Shown: positions 23,780-35,067 of the stretch, in pieces
Numbering within the stretch: position 1 is the stretch's first letter
How the letters are laid out: every line of letters starts with the position of its first letter
Origin: Neonectria sp. B-13
Lineage: Eukaryota > Ascomycota > Sordariomycetes > Hypocreales > Nectriaceae
DNA: 64,000 nt
Direction: 5' to 3'
Assembly: GCA_002682825.1 (NCBI GenBank)
Contig: NOKP01000001.1
Coordinates: 1,390,464 to 1,454,463 of the forward strand
Program-made: the position numbers and the translations under genes
Notes under the pieces: generated by a model
Databases searched by the model: none
The model's input: the letters and a program-made list of their open reading frames with translations, nothing else
What the model was told of the DNA's origin: nothing

Positions 23780-26700
23780 TCTGTAGCCTTTCTGAACTGG
23801 CCGGTTATCTGGGAGGAGGATGGGCCTGGCCAAGCCGCCATGACATGTCCATGTCAATCCAGCATACAGCTTCACTCACACCCACCTCAGGTTGCATTAG
23901 ACGGCTGCGAAGAGAGAAGCAACGGTGAGGGGGTGGAGCTCTGCCACGCTGTGATACGGCAAACAAAAGTCCAACCCTACTCGATGAGGTCGAGGTTGAG
24001 GGATGTGGCCGGAGCTCACTGGAGCGACGGCATGGCGCATGGCCTAGCGAGCCTGTATCGAGGTGAGCGAAGGCGTGATGGGCGTGATGTCAGGATTATG
24101 CACTGCACGGAGGTCGGCGATGCGGCGTCAGTCATGGCCAAGATGTTGGCCGGGGGTGTGCGGTCGGCCGGCCAAGCAAGGTTTTGAGGCTTCATCCTGG
24201 GCTCGCGGATCTGCAATATCAGGGCCGATACGTCGGGGTTCATGATACATGGGACCGGCAAGGCTTCCCGCCAGCTCAGGTGATGCTCAGCCGGCGTTAT
24301 GGAAGTCTTTGGAAGTCTGAACTGCCGTGTTTCTCCTGAGAGAACGGGCGTCAGGGACGGCATGAGAGAGAAGCGGCAGAGTAAGACATCGGTCTGCCAT
24401 GTGCTTTGTCTCCTTGCACAACGGCGTCACAAGAACCTGATAGGCCAAGAAGTGAGATGTTGAAAACGGCCCAGGCAAGCCTCTAGTTCCACTTGGATAT
24501 GCAGAGGTCGTGGGCGCCCAGGCACACAAATCGGGGCGAAAGGAAATACGGGAAAAGACAACCCTAAGAAGAACACCAACAAATCAGGATGGCAGACAGC
24601 TGGAACGGCCAAATTATCCTAGAAGATCAGCACGCTTCGGTGATGCTCAAGGTCACTGCTAGCCGAGGAGCCAGTTGGCAAGGTCTGGACTGGGTTCACT
24701 AGAGCCGAGCATGATGATGAATGAGTGGTTTGTTGATAATGCAGCATGCAGGTCGACTTGGCCAGACCCAACCAAGGCAAAGTGTAGGATGCACAAGCGT
24801 CCAGCACCGGTCATCGGCCCAACATGGCCATCTCTTCTGGTCAGTTGAAGAAGCGTGAGAGCCCAAGAGCCAGGGCATCAACAACGTGTACAGCGAAATC
24901 TGCGCCATGGCAAAGAAAACAACAAAGACCATCATCAGCCTGCAGTCGTTGATACCGTGACAGCTAGCCAGGGCGAGCTGCTGGAGCTGCTGTGCTGTAT
25001 GCGTGAGTACAACTGCAAGGCGGCCGCAAGCTTCGAGGCTCCGGTGTTGTTTGCCAAAGGCACCTCAGTCAGACGGCTAGTTGAGGGCGGCTAGTCCAGG
25101 ACGGCTAGTCGAGATCGCCATCCCAGCAGTCGCCAATCGACGATTGCCTCGATGGCCAACGTTCAGGTCCAGTTTACAGTAGGTGTCAGTCCAGTGCTGT
25201 ACGAATGGTAGCGCGTGACAACGACGCCGTGGTTTCGGAGGAGTGGAGCCCACATGCAGAGCCATGTAGGAACAGGGACGAGGGCGTAAATCCACGTTGT
25301 GATGCCACGAGACTTGGCAGTCGGCTTCGTGGGCCGATGATGTGAGAAAGCCGGAGGCGGTCGGGACTTGGCGTGAGTGTGAGTGAGTTGGCTTACGGAT
25401 GGGTCGACTGAGCCGCCTCTATTCAGTCAAACAAATATACAGACCACAATACGCTTACTTCGCCATGCGGATGCGGTGCAAGCACTTGCTTGTTCCTTGT
25501 TGGGGGGGCGATTTGATGGCCGGAGAGTTCTGGCTTGCTTCTCATGGCTGGAGAGGCGTCGGATGAGACAAATGGCATAGATGCGATTCACCGATCAGTA
25601 TTCACAACGACAGGCTGAGCGACGGGAGGGCCGAAGCGGGCGTTCAAAGACACGGCATGTTCACCGTGGTCGGGCCGCTGGTCTCTGGTCTCCCGAAGGT
25701 GAGGATGACAATAATTACGAGGTCGCAGTTGCTGTAGCCAATGGACGTCGTCGAAGCGCAAGCATTGAGATAGAGAAAGACACGGCCTCTGCCCTCGCAC
25801 ATCCGCCCTATCACAGCATCAATGCAGTCGCGATGCAGCCACCGACGCGTGGTGTGTGTGGTTCTGCGGAAGCCTGTTTTTCGGAGCCGGGATCAGCGAC
25901 TTGGCCAGGGGATCCCGGAGAGAGAGGAGGGGAAGAAGTTGACGGCGGGTGTCCGTATGCTCCGTAGTCCCGTTGATCGGCGAAAGAACGAAAAAGAAGA
26001 CAAGAGCCAAGTCTGCGATGCGCGATCTAGACCAACTGCTTCGAGGCAGCCCGTAAGGCGAAAAGCGATTGTGGCGTGTCGTGTGCCAGCAAAGCAAAGT
26101 ATACGAAAAGCTGCCATAATGAGCAATTGCCGGGACGCCGAGCAATGAGAGTACATAGTAAGTGCCCGCAGTGTGAGCGTGTGAGGGAAGAAGGTGGATG
26201 GGTTGGCGTTGAATACGAGAGAATGCTGCGTTCAAGGGTGGCAGCTAGGGATTGACTTTTCCTAGGGTGAGATACAAAGTTGGTTGGATGAGGGATGGTT
26301 GGTTGGTTGGTTGGTGGATGAATGTTTTGGTGGATGACTGATGATGGGATTTGTCGTGAAAGCCGGAGAAACCAGGATGCATCAGATCAGTGATATGAGA
26401 AGGAAAGCATCCATGTTAATGCTCTCGGCGCATTACAAGCTACCTACGAAGTCCTGTCCATACGAATACCACCTCACGCACCTCAGTCAGCGGCAGCTTG
26501 CAGCGGCACGGGAAGGTGGAAGGTCACCCATATTTCGCAAAACTATAAGTGTACGAATATCCGTTGCAGAGCAGAGACACCGCGGTCGTCGGCCGGGCAG
26601 CCCACTGCATGATTACGGCCCCTCGGTTGCACGATGGAGTGGACTGGGGGAGCGGGGGGGGAGAAGAAGGAGGAGGTGGTGTTGTGTAGGATCGGAGGTG

Positions 26701-28910
26701 CAGATGCAATGGGGATTGGAGTGGTGGTTGGTGGTTGGTGTGTGTGTGGTGGGCGAGTTAAGTTGAGTTGACTTTAAGAGACGGGTGAGCGAGAACTCCA
26801 TGAAGGTGTGTGTGGGTGAGACGGGGCTGCCTACCAAAGACGAACCGAATGACATCAGGGCGCTTTAGCAGCTCCATATTTAGCATGCAGCTCTCTTGGG
26901 AGTCTTGGACTCTTGTGCTCTTGAGCTCCCTTTGCAGCGGAGACCGACGCGGGGAAGATGCTCCAAGCGAACTAACGAGGAATAAGCATTACACCATGAC
27001 TTCAGCATGACCTGTGCGGCCGATTCCACTGTCCCGAGAGTGAACAGGTTCGTATAAGGGAGAAGAAGAAGAAGAAGGCAAGGATGGGTTGGGTTGGGTT
27101 GGTCCGGACTGACTCTTCTCCGGGCCTTGTCCCGCACCAAAGTGGAGAGAAGAGCAGGTTGATCGGTTGAGTGAGATGTTGTATGTCGGTTGCTTTGTTG
27201 GTCGTTGATACCTGCGCCAGCCACTCAACTTCCCATCTATGAATCATATCCAGCTCCCAACAAGTCCCACCAAGCCTCCTCTGGGCGGACTACTTCAGCC
27301 CGGCATGGTTACAGTGTGAGCCTGCAGGACAAGTGAAAAAGCCCGCGTCCGCACAAAACAAAACAAAACAAAACGTATCCCAGAAAATCTCGTCGGTGGG
27401 TGGACAATGGGTGGGTAGGATGCATATGTATGCTCGGCAGGCGTGTAAGGCGTGTAAGAGGGAGAGACAGACGGAACAGCACATGGGAGGCTGTTGATCA
27501 GTGAGGGGGGTCCCGTGCTACCCGGGCCGTCGCCTGGCGACCCCTGAAAACGCAGCGAGGCAACCGGATGTCTCAGCTGGAGCCCAGGCCATTCAATTGA
27601 TGAACTTTTCGCTGCCTGAGGTGCTCTATTGTTTCTTCTGCCTCTCTCCCCGTCTTGAATCTCATCGCGGGAGACGGCGGGGAGACACGAATCCAGCATC
27701 CAGCATCCAGCGTCCACCCACTAACACGTGTGTGTGCACCGCTGGCTGCTAGGGCACCTGGCTAGCCCCCACTGGGCCTAGTGCGCTGACTGCCGTGTCC
27801 TTGCCCCTGAAAGCCACCTAGTGGACCCCCTTACAGCGAGCCTCACCACCTCCACTTCATGTGATTGTGGAGGCTCGAGGCTTTTAGGCTTTCGCGCCTC
27901 GACTCGACCTCAAACCATCGAGATGCCACGAAACACGCCTTTCTAAAAACTCTCACAGTAACCATCCCTCCAAGCTTAAAGCCACCAGACACCAGACACC
28001 AGCGTCCAAGTTTTGCCCCAGCTGAGAACTTTCTCCCACCAGCCCTCTACGCCCCATTGACCCAAGAAGATGCCATCCCACCCCCCCATCAGCACCTTGA
28101 AGCTTCAACACTGGCCATCCAGCTGCAGCCTCAATTCTAGGCTCGGCCCATCCTCAACCATATCCCGGCGTAACCGAGACGCCTAACTTGATGCTCCGCT
28201 CGTGTCGCCTTGCCGCCTTCCTCCATTCGCCCAGACGGCCATGTCCCCCTCCGTCTTATTCTTCCATCTCCTGACAAGTCGCATGGATCGACCCGTGGCC
28301 TGCGTCCAGTCCAAGCGAGCTGGGGCACGAGGCACGCCGTGCAGCGGTAGAACAAGCCATCAAATAGAGTAGCATGTTTCCTACATCGATGGAACCAACT
28401 TGCGTATCAATCCTTGGAGATCATCGGTTCGAATGGGGTAGTCAAGTGGTCAACCATTCACTGCAGTCGCCCACCATCGGGTATATTTCGGTTTGATCCA
28501 TAGCTCCTGATTCACCACAGCTTTGCTCAAGGTGTCGGTGCAGTATCCCACTACACGACTTAATACTTTACATTGAGGCTTCGTATCTGGCATTGTGTAC
28601 CTGCCGAGTCAGCCTGACGCGAGTCGTGGTTCAAGTCATGGCCCAAACGTCCTAAGGTCGAGTCGTCAGGAGGTTGTCCTTCAGCAACTCTCCCAAATTC
28701 CCAAACTCACATCATCTCACAAGCCATGGACACTCCCAACTGAGATAACTGTCCTAGAGGACTGCTCATCATTCAAGTATTTGTTCTTTTACTAATTTTC
28801 CGTAGCCTTGAAGCCAGCCATGTACCCGATTCCCCCATTACCCCAAAGACATTGAGTTCATCTTTTCAAAACGCAAAGGTCGGGAACACAATGCTCGACT
28901 CTCTGACGCT
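23780..28910. other. Gene-poor stretch with one doubtful relic
   Basis: Apart from the low-confidence membrane-protein candidate at 24699-25545, I see no supported gene. Simple repeats occur, including GGTT units near 26290-26315 and AAAAC units near 27357-27374. The many medium-length frames lack motifs and lie in low-complexity DNA. Confidence 0.45.
24699..25545 (-). pseudogene. Candidate membrane-protein gene or relic, family unknown
   Basis: A plausible first exon (25459-25545, MRSKPELSGHQ.. to HPHGE) ends at a good donor (gtaagc). In the same phase a frame down to about 25178 encodes GITTWIYALVPVPTWLCMW, which looks like a transmembrane helix, then NHGVVVTRYHSYSTGLTPTV. A second hydrophobic frame at 24699-24935 contains CRLMMVFVVFFAMAQISLYT just before and within it. 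The pieces are separated by stops, and the acceptors (AAG) are weak, so I cannot join them into one intact gene. It may be a live gene whose introns I misread, a decayed gene, or chance. No function is proposed. Confidence 0.22.
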
Positions 28911-30286
28911 CTAGGCCTTGAGAATCTGAACCAGCTGCTTGACCACCTCGTCGCCGACCTCCTTGGTCGTGGCGTTGCCACCCAAGTCCTTGCTGCGTAG
29001 CCCACCGTCGAGGGCCGCACGCACAGCGTCCTCGACCGCCTTCGCCTCGGCGTGCAGGTTGAGCGAGTAGCGTAACAGCATGGCCACGGAGAGGATCGTG
29101 CCAATGGGGTTGACGATGCCCTTGCCTGAGATGTCGGGGGCAGAGCCTGTGTTGGTGCTCAAGTTAGCGTGACTGGACTAGTACATTGGAGGATTCGGGA
29201 CATAGAGCTGTGACATACCGTGGATTGGCTCGTAGATGCCGTTGCACTTTCCATTGCCGTCGGGAATACCGCTCAGGCTAGCACTGGGCAGGAGACCGAT
29301 GCTGCCAGGGATAACACTGGCCTCGTCACTGATGATGTCGCCAAAGAGGTTGCTGGTGACGACGACACCGTTGAGCCCAGTGGGGTTCTTGACCATGATC
29401 ATGGCCGCGCTGTCAATGAGCTGGTGCTCGACCTTGAGGTCGGGGAACTCCTTCTCAAACGTCTCCGTCATGACCTTGCGCCACAGACGGCTAGTCGCCA
29501 GCACGTTGGCCTTGTCGAGCGACCAGACCTTCTTGTCGCCACGACCGCGGGCGAGGAAGCCGGCGAGACGAGCGACGCGCTCGATCTCGGGGCGGGAATA
29601 GGGCTCCACGTCCCAGGCGGTGCCGTCGCCGTCGTCCTCCTTGCGCTCGCCGAAATAGATGCCGCCCGTCAGCTCGCGGACGATGACAAAGTCGGTGCCA
29701 CGGCACACCGACGCCTTGAGGGGCGAGGCGTCGACGAGGGACTCAGAGGCGAAGAAGCAGGGGCGCAGGTTGCCGTAAGTGCCCATCTCCTTGCGGATCC
29801 TCAGCAGACCCTGCTCCGGTCGTACAGCGCCGGTGCCCCATTCGGGACCGCCGATGGAGCCGAGGAGGACGGCGTCGGCGGCCTTGGCAGCGGCGAGGGT
29901 CTCGTCGGTGAGGGGGGTGCCATGGGCGTCAATGGAGCACTGCAGAAGGAGAAGACCGATGTGTCAATGAAGTACTCGGCGTATACAAAGGCAAGGGGTT
30001 GCCTGTCGTGGGCAGAAGGACAAAGAACTTACACCACCCATGAGGTGCTCCTGAAGAATGAACTTGCCAACGCTGGGCCTGTTCTCCTCGATGGTTTTCA
30101 AGACCTAGTCCAGAATCAGCAATCTCCAATGCCAAGCCGAATGCTCGTCTCTGCTTCATACCCGGATACCCTCGGCCACAACCTACTCCAAGTTAGCACA
30201 GCGCTCAGCCGCATAGCAACGCGCGGGGCACACACCTCGGGACCGCAGTGGTCACCGCCCAGGACGACAATCGTGTGTTCAGCCAT
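28911..30286 (-). CDS. leu2: 3-isopropylmalate dehydrogenase (LEU2), five exons
   Basis: Catalyses NAD-dependent oxidative decarboxylation of 3-isopropylmalate to 4-methyl-2-oxopentanoate in leucine synthesis. Exons on the minus strand are 30236-30286, 30162-30182 (21 bp), 30033-30104, 29219-29939 and 28911-29146. All four introns (53, 57, 93 and 72 bp) are GT..AG and join in frame to 366 aa, the family length. Landmarks in order: [13 protein letters not shown] (nucleotide-binding start), [24 protein letters not shown] with NLRPC (substrate-binding arginines), GGIYFGER (catalytic Tyr), [25 protein letters not shown] (metal-binding aspartates) and [18 protein letters not shown] (NAD-binding loop). 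There is no N-terminal targeting extension, so a cytosolic location is expected. Fungi often carry two LEU2 copies; which one this is cannot be told. Confidence 0.96.
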
Positions 30287-31147
30287 TAGTTCCGTCTCGC
30301 AGGTGCGGCAATTGGTCGTTGGGTTGGTCTGGAAGGTTGTTTGTTTGTGTTTGGTTTTGGGTTCTCTTTGGTTTCTTGCTGCTTGGTGAAGTGCTGCCCC
30401 GCCTCGACATCCAACTTTCTGCCCCACCTGCCGAGATCGGAGCTCCTGGAGCTCCCGGTCCGTCCCCGGCTCGTCGCTCAGTGGCCGGCTCGGCCCTAGG
30501 CGGCACTGACGGGCATTGCCTAAATGAGATGCAACTCGGCGGGGGTACGGAGGTATAGGGTAATCTGATTTCGCGTTCGTCTTTGTCGAGGGCTTTCAAA
30601 CCTCAAACCAATACGAACGTCAATACATGGTATTAGGGATGGATTGCATTAACAAGGCCATTGCCTACATGTTCATTAAATCACCCACACATCAGACCGA
30701 ATAAGCCATTCCTAAACTCGAACGCTGTGTGGCTCCAGCCAAACATCACGATCCATCCGTCGTCAGGCGGTGACAACTCCTCTCCTCTGATACGTCTGTC
30801 GAACGCTGACTGCTAAATCCTCTGCCCCTCCTCGTGTGGAGCTTCGACCACGACGTCTGGGACGACTAAACACCCCCCTTCAGAAACCACATCACACCTC
30901 ACCACCCGCCACGTCGGCTGCATTGATGCCCATATGCGTCACCGCCCTTGGTTATTGGCTTGTAGGGCTGCGTCATCTGCCCCTTAATGTAGTATTAGAG
31001 TATCATCTGGATGCATCTTTTACATCTCCCAATATGTGCGGCGGGAGCCCTATTGTCTTTTATTTCATCATCATGGATCAAATATGTATTCAAAGTATTC
31101 CAGCATTCTCCCTTTGTTGTTCATTCCTTTATTGGATTTATCCACTC
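30287..31147. other. Intergenic between LEU2 and the PHD-finger gene
   Basis: Upstream region of LEU2 and 3' flank of the PHD gene. A direct repeat GGAGCTCC-T-GGAGCTCC lies at 30439-30455. No exact CCGGNNCCGG (Leu3-type) site was found. No coding feature. Confidence 0.55.
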
Positions 31148-33626
31148 CTATCGAAATGATCTGAATGGCTTGCTTGCTAGCGGAGACGGAGCACCCGTCC
31201 CATTACCTCGCCCTGTGTCTCGCATCCGACCTCCCCGCATATTCGATGTGTTTGCGCAGAATGCGCAGATGTAGACCCGTGGGAGCGTCCGTCGGGTAAT
31301 ATTGATGCATTTGCCATGAAGCCACATCTCGCAGGACTCACTGGGTGCGTGTTAGTTCAAACTCAGTTTGGCTTTTCAGTCCGTCGTCATTGGGACGTCC
31401 AAGAGGGGCGTCATTGCACATACCACTGAACCATGAAACCGTCTCCCTCATCAGTTGCCTTCCGGTTACAGACACATCGGATGTCTTGTCTGTCCGTCAA
31501 TAGGCTTGACTCTGTAAGGGTTGACGGCGAGATGGTGCCTCCACGAAAGGAGCCGAGGTTATTGGTCTGCAGAAACCGCTGTGACCTCGCGGTGCCCAGA
31601 TTCGATCGCTTCTGGCGATCCTCAATCACCTTTCGCAGCTCGCTCGCCGCATCTCCGACCTTGTCGTGATGCTCGTTCATAACAGTCTCGGCCTCGCTCT
31701 CCGCTTCGTGCTGGGACCCGCCGGCGCCATCATGGACCCAGCTGCTCGTGCTTCTATCACTGAAGCTTCGTCGCGAAGAGTGGAAGATGGAGCCCACAGG
31801 CCTCAGGGGATCGGGAAGGGCAAATGATGCATTAAATGAGTTGTTTCGGCTCGGGATGATGATGGGCTCGTCATCGGTGGACGAGTCATCGTCCGATGAC
31901 TCCAACCCATCCCTCCTCGGCCTTTCTCGAGAAGTTCGTCGGTGGCTTACGGTTCCATCCATGTCACGCTCACCATGCAGTATCGTCGTTTCAGCACGAG
32001 CCCGTCCACGGGAGTCGATTGTAAACCTGACGGATGTCCGAGTTCGAGGCTGCGGCGCCGCCTCAGGTATTGACGCAAGGCCTGAGAGACGGTGTTGGCT
32101 TTTGAGTGGGGATGCTCTCCCCGAAGGACGAGCCATGGGCCTGGCAGGCTCGACGCTGGGTGCATTGCTCGCCTGCGAGACCGGTCGGGCGGCAGGGGCT
32201 AACTTTGGGAGTACTGGCCGGTTCTGAGCTCTCCGTCCTCGGTTTTCGCTCATGCTTCGAGTGAGGCCTGTTTTGTTGGATTTGACGGGGGAACTGGCAA
32301 ATGCACGGTCTGGCAGCATGCCGTTCCTCATGTCCTTTGCACTTGATGACCGGCGTAGTTCATCCCCAATTGGCGTCCTTGACCCCGACTCTGCGATTGC
32401 TGCCTCAGCTGACCCAGATGTCGTCATAGGGATGAAATTTGAATCCCCAGTGGAGGGTTGAGGCCGACTGAAGAGCAGCCCAGGATCTACGACGTCTCCG
32501 TGAGCCATTATACCGAAAGGGTCGTCCATGGAAGCAGCAAAGGCGGCAGACATGGCAGCGCTTGCGGCTAGTGTGGTTGGGTGCGATACCGAGGGCTTCG
32601 GGGCGAGCATGCGCTCTTGTCGAAGCATCTGGCCATTATCCCGATTTACTGATGGGTGCGGCGCGCTGGGGTCCTGGAACAGTTGTATCTCGCTGTTCCA
32701 GTCGAAAGATCCCGTATGACGATGAGTGTGGGCGGGGGTGGTCTGGAAAACGGTTGACGGCGGCACACTGAAGTCCAAATCCATGCCCATGGTTGAAGGG
32801 TCCCAGAAGTTGGCAGGAGCACCAGCAGGGGCCGACATGGGATACCCAAACATGTCACCGGAGGCAGCCATCAGGGCAGCAATGTCATGCTGCTGCGAGC
32901 CCCCGGTAAAGTCAGGTTGGCCGAAGCTCTGATCATTTTGCATGTTGAGCTTTGGAGCAAGCTTGCGATCTCCTCTGCGGCCAGTCGGTGGAGGTGTCGC
33001 AGTCTGCGTGGGCTCCGATTCGGTGGCAGTACACCTCCGTGCCTTCTTGGACGATGACCGAGGCTGCTTCGATGGGTCTGGACTCGGTAGATGGTCTGGC
33101 TCGGCAGTGTATTCTTTGGGGACGTTTACTGAGTTCGGAGAAGATGCTAGACGGCGAGATGCATCAACCGGAGGCAATGGTAGGTTCGGATTAGGAGAGA
33201 AGTGATTGACATGGGTTGCAATCTCGGCCGCGAGACCCTCGGCGGACAGCAGCCTCTTGTGGCGACTGGCAGGCGTGGCCGGACCAAAGTCGACAAAGGG
33301 ACCCTGGGATCCCCGGAGGTTCCCCGGGGTCGAGTTGAAGACGGAGTAGTCCTCGGCGAAGCGCGGTGTCCAGCCCCCGGCGTCGGTAAAGGCACCTTGG
33401 TTGAGCTTGGGAGTCTCGAAAATAGGGCTGGGGAAGACAGCGGAGGTCGGGGTTTGTTTAGGCGTTGGGGGACGAGGGTTTAGATCTGCGAGGCTGTAGG
33501 ATAGATTGGTCAGCCTTGTGAATGGGGAGGAATCGAGATCTTCAGGGTGTCAAGATAGGTCGGTGCGTAGGTCGGCAGGTAGGGCGGGAGGTAATCTTGC
33601 CTTGTAACTAGTTGATCCCCGCTCAT
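31148..33626 (-). CDS. PHD-finger regulatory protein
   Basis: Probable chromatin or transcription regulator, nuclear. The long exon (31424 to about 33493) starts with SLADLNPRPPTPKQTPTS, FETPK and GWTPRFAEDYSVF, a pattern I associate with conserved fungal PHD proteins. It continues as about 600 mostly disordered residues rich in Ser, Pro and Arg. The C-terminal PHD finger is complete only after splicing of intron 31341-31423 (83 bp, gtatgt..cacccag): IRCVCNR, GFMVQCESCEMWLHGKC and ICAFC give the C4-H-C3 zinc ligands. The last exon is 31148-31340. The N-terminus is uncertain. One model uses exon 33601-33626 (MSGDQLVT) and a GC-AG intron (33494-33600), giving 762 aa. Alternatively the frame continues upstream in phase (EDLDSSPFTRLTNLSYS) to an acceptor near 33540. 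Such PHD fingers often read histone H3 tails; the target here is unknown. Confidence 0.85.
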
Positions 33627-34309
33627 AGCAGCTCTGATTCCGTATCATACAGGCCAGATCGGATCCAGCACTCGGAGTGCAAAATTTCGGTTCACAGGGC
33701 GGTGGGAACCAATTCACGGGGCGCTTGGGCAAGTCGAAAAGCACCTCAACAACAATGAAAGCACATGTAAGGAATCGAAGAGGCGAGAGCGAAAGCGAGA
33801 GCCGGAGAGAGAGTGTGAGAAGTATGCAGTCGAGGACGGAACGGATGGATCAAGCGAGAGGGTGGTCGGGACAGGACAGATGGAGGTCTAGGATTTTCGG
33901 TAGTCGTGGGTCATTATCGAAGGTCGTAAATGATCATGGCAGAAGGAGGATCAACACATTAAAGTCTAGAACTGCATGCCAGAGGACAGCGGTCAGCTTT
34001 CTGTTGGCGGCGGGACGGAGAAGTGCAAAGGAAGGGAGAGAGTCGGGTCGAGTGAGTCGGACCGGAGGCCGGACCATAAGGCCGGAGCAAAAAAGAGGAG
34101 GGGCAGGGAGCAGGGAGAGACGGGGCGCAGGGAGAGGAGAGGGGAGGGGAGGGAGACAAACGCAAAAAGGCACCGTTGCCCTGAAGAAAAGGTAGTTGGT
34201 TGTAGATTTGCAAGGCGTGGAGTCGTGCCAAGGGAGAGGGAGAGACGCAGCCGGAGTATGTAGATTTGTCTTTTTTGTTCGGGGTCTGACGGGTGACCAA
34301 TGGATGAAG

Positions 34310-34337
34310 AGGAGGAGGAGGAGGAGGAGGAGGAGGG
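34310..34337 (+). repeat. Trinucleotide microsatellite (AGG)n
   Basis: Nine tandem AGG units upstream of the PHD-finger gene; reads as CCT on the transcribed side. Confidence 0.85.
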
Positions 34338-34807
34338 AGAGACGATCGACTAGGCAGGCCTCGGGCTGTGAATCGAGAAGCGAGAGGAGAGGCGACGGAA
34401 GCGATGAGATGATAGCCAAACAAGGCAGGCCCAAGGTAGTAAGACGGGCAACTAGTAGACTAGGTAACGCGGGTCACGCCGTCACGGTCTGTCTGTTCGG
34501 TCTGGCGACTGGCGCTCTGCTTGCTCGAGAGCGAGTGTGTGTCGTGGGGCTCGGCGTCGTTAGTTTAGGCAGAAGAAGGGGGCCCGGTCCAGTAAGTCGG
34601 TAAATTTTATGGCCAAGGACGGGGCTTTGGAGATGGATTGGACGGATGGCTGCAGTGGATTTGTCGGCGGGCCTACACTTGGTAGCTTTCATGCAGGTGC
34701 GTAAGGTGGTGTACTTCGTAGTCGAAGGTATTATTGGAGAAGTAACTGGGCTCGTTCACGTTGTTCGTTGTTTGTCGGGTTGTTTTTGCTCTGTTGGCGG
34801 TTTGCTG

Positions 34808-34835
34808 TTGGCAGTTGGCAGTTGGCAGTTGGCAG
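34808..34835 (+). repeat. Minisatellite (TTGGCAG)4
   Basis: Four perfect tandem copies of a 7-bp unit in intergenic DNA. Confidence 0.9.
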
Positions 34836-35043
34836 GCCAGTCAGATGTCTGTCGATGACGGGGAGCACCTGAGGTACCTGACGGATAGGACCTGTCCCGG
34901 ATCCTTCTGGCTGAACAGGCAACATCCGCCCGTAGCCAGCTCCCGAGACGGCTCAGCGTTCGGAAAATGTATGCAGGTAACTGGAGTCACTTCACGCACC
35001 GGCATTAAGAGTTTACAGGCACTGTTAAACACAAACTCCGAGA

Positions 35044-35067
35044 GGCACAGGCACAGGCACAAGCACA
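35044..35067 (+). repeat. Hexanucleotide repeat (GGCACA)4, last unit imperfect
   Basis: Three perfect GGCACA units and one AGCACA unit. Confidence 0.8.

Noticed and set aside
27080..27100. Telomere-like GGGTT repeats
   Set aside because: Only three GGGTT units (TTGGG phase) in promoter-like DNA; not the TTAGGG repeat of filamentous fungi.
28425..28500. tRNA-like B-box (GGTTCGAAT) region
   Set aside because: No matching acceptor, D or anticodon stem could be folded around it.
29220..30389. 389-codon plus-strand open frame
   Set aside because: Entirely antisense to LEU2 exons and introns; composition is a shadow of the real coding strand.
30287..30560. Leu3-type operator upstream of LEU2
   Set aside because: CCGG words occur but none as CCGGNNCCGG; the direct GGAGCTCC repeat has no known link to Leu3.
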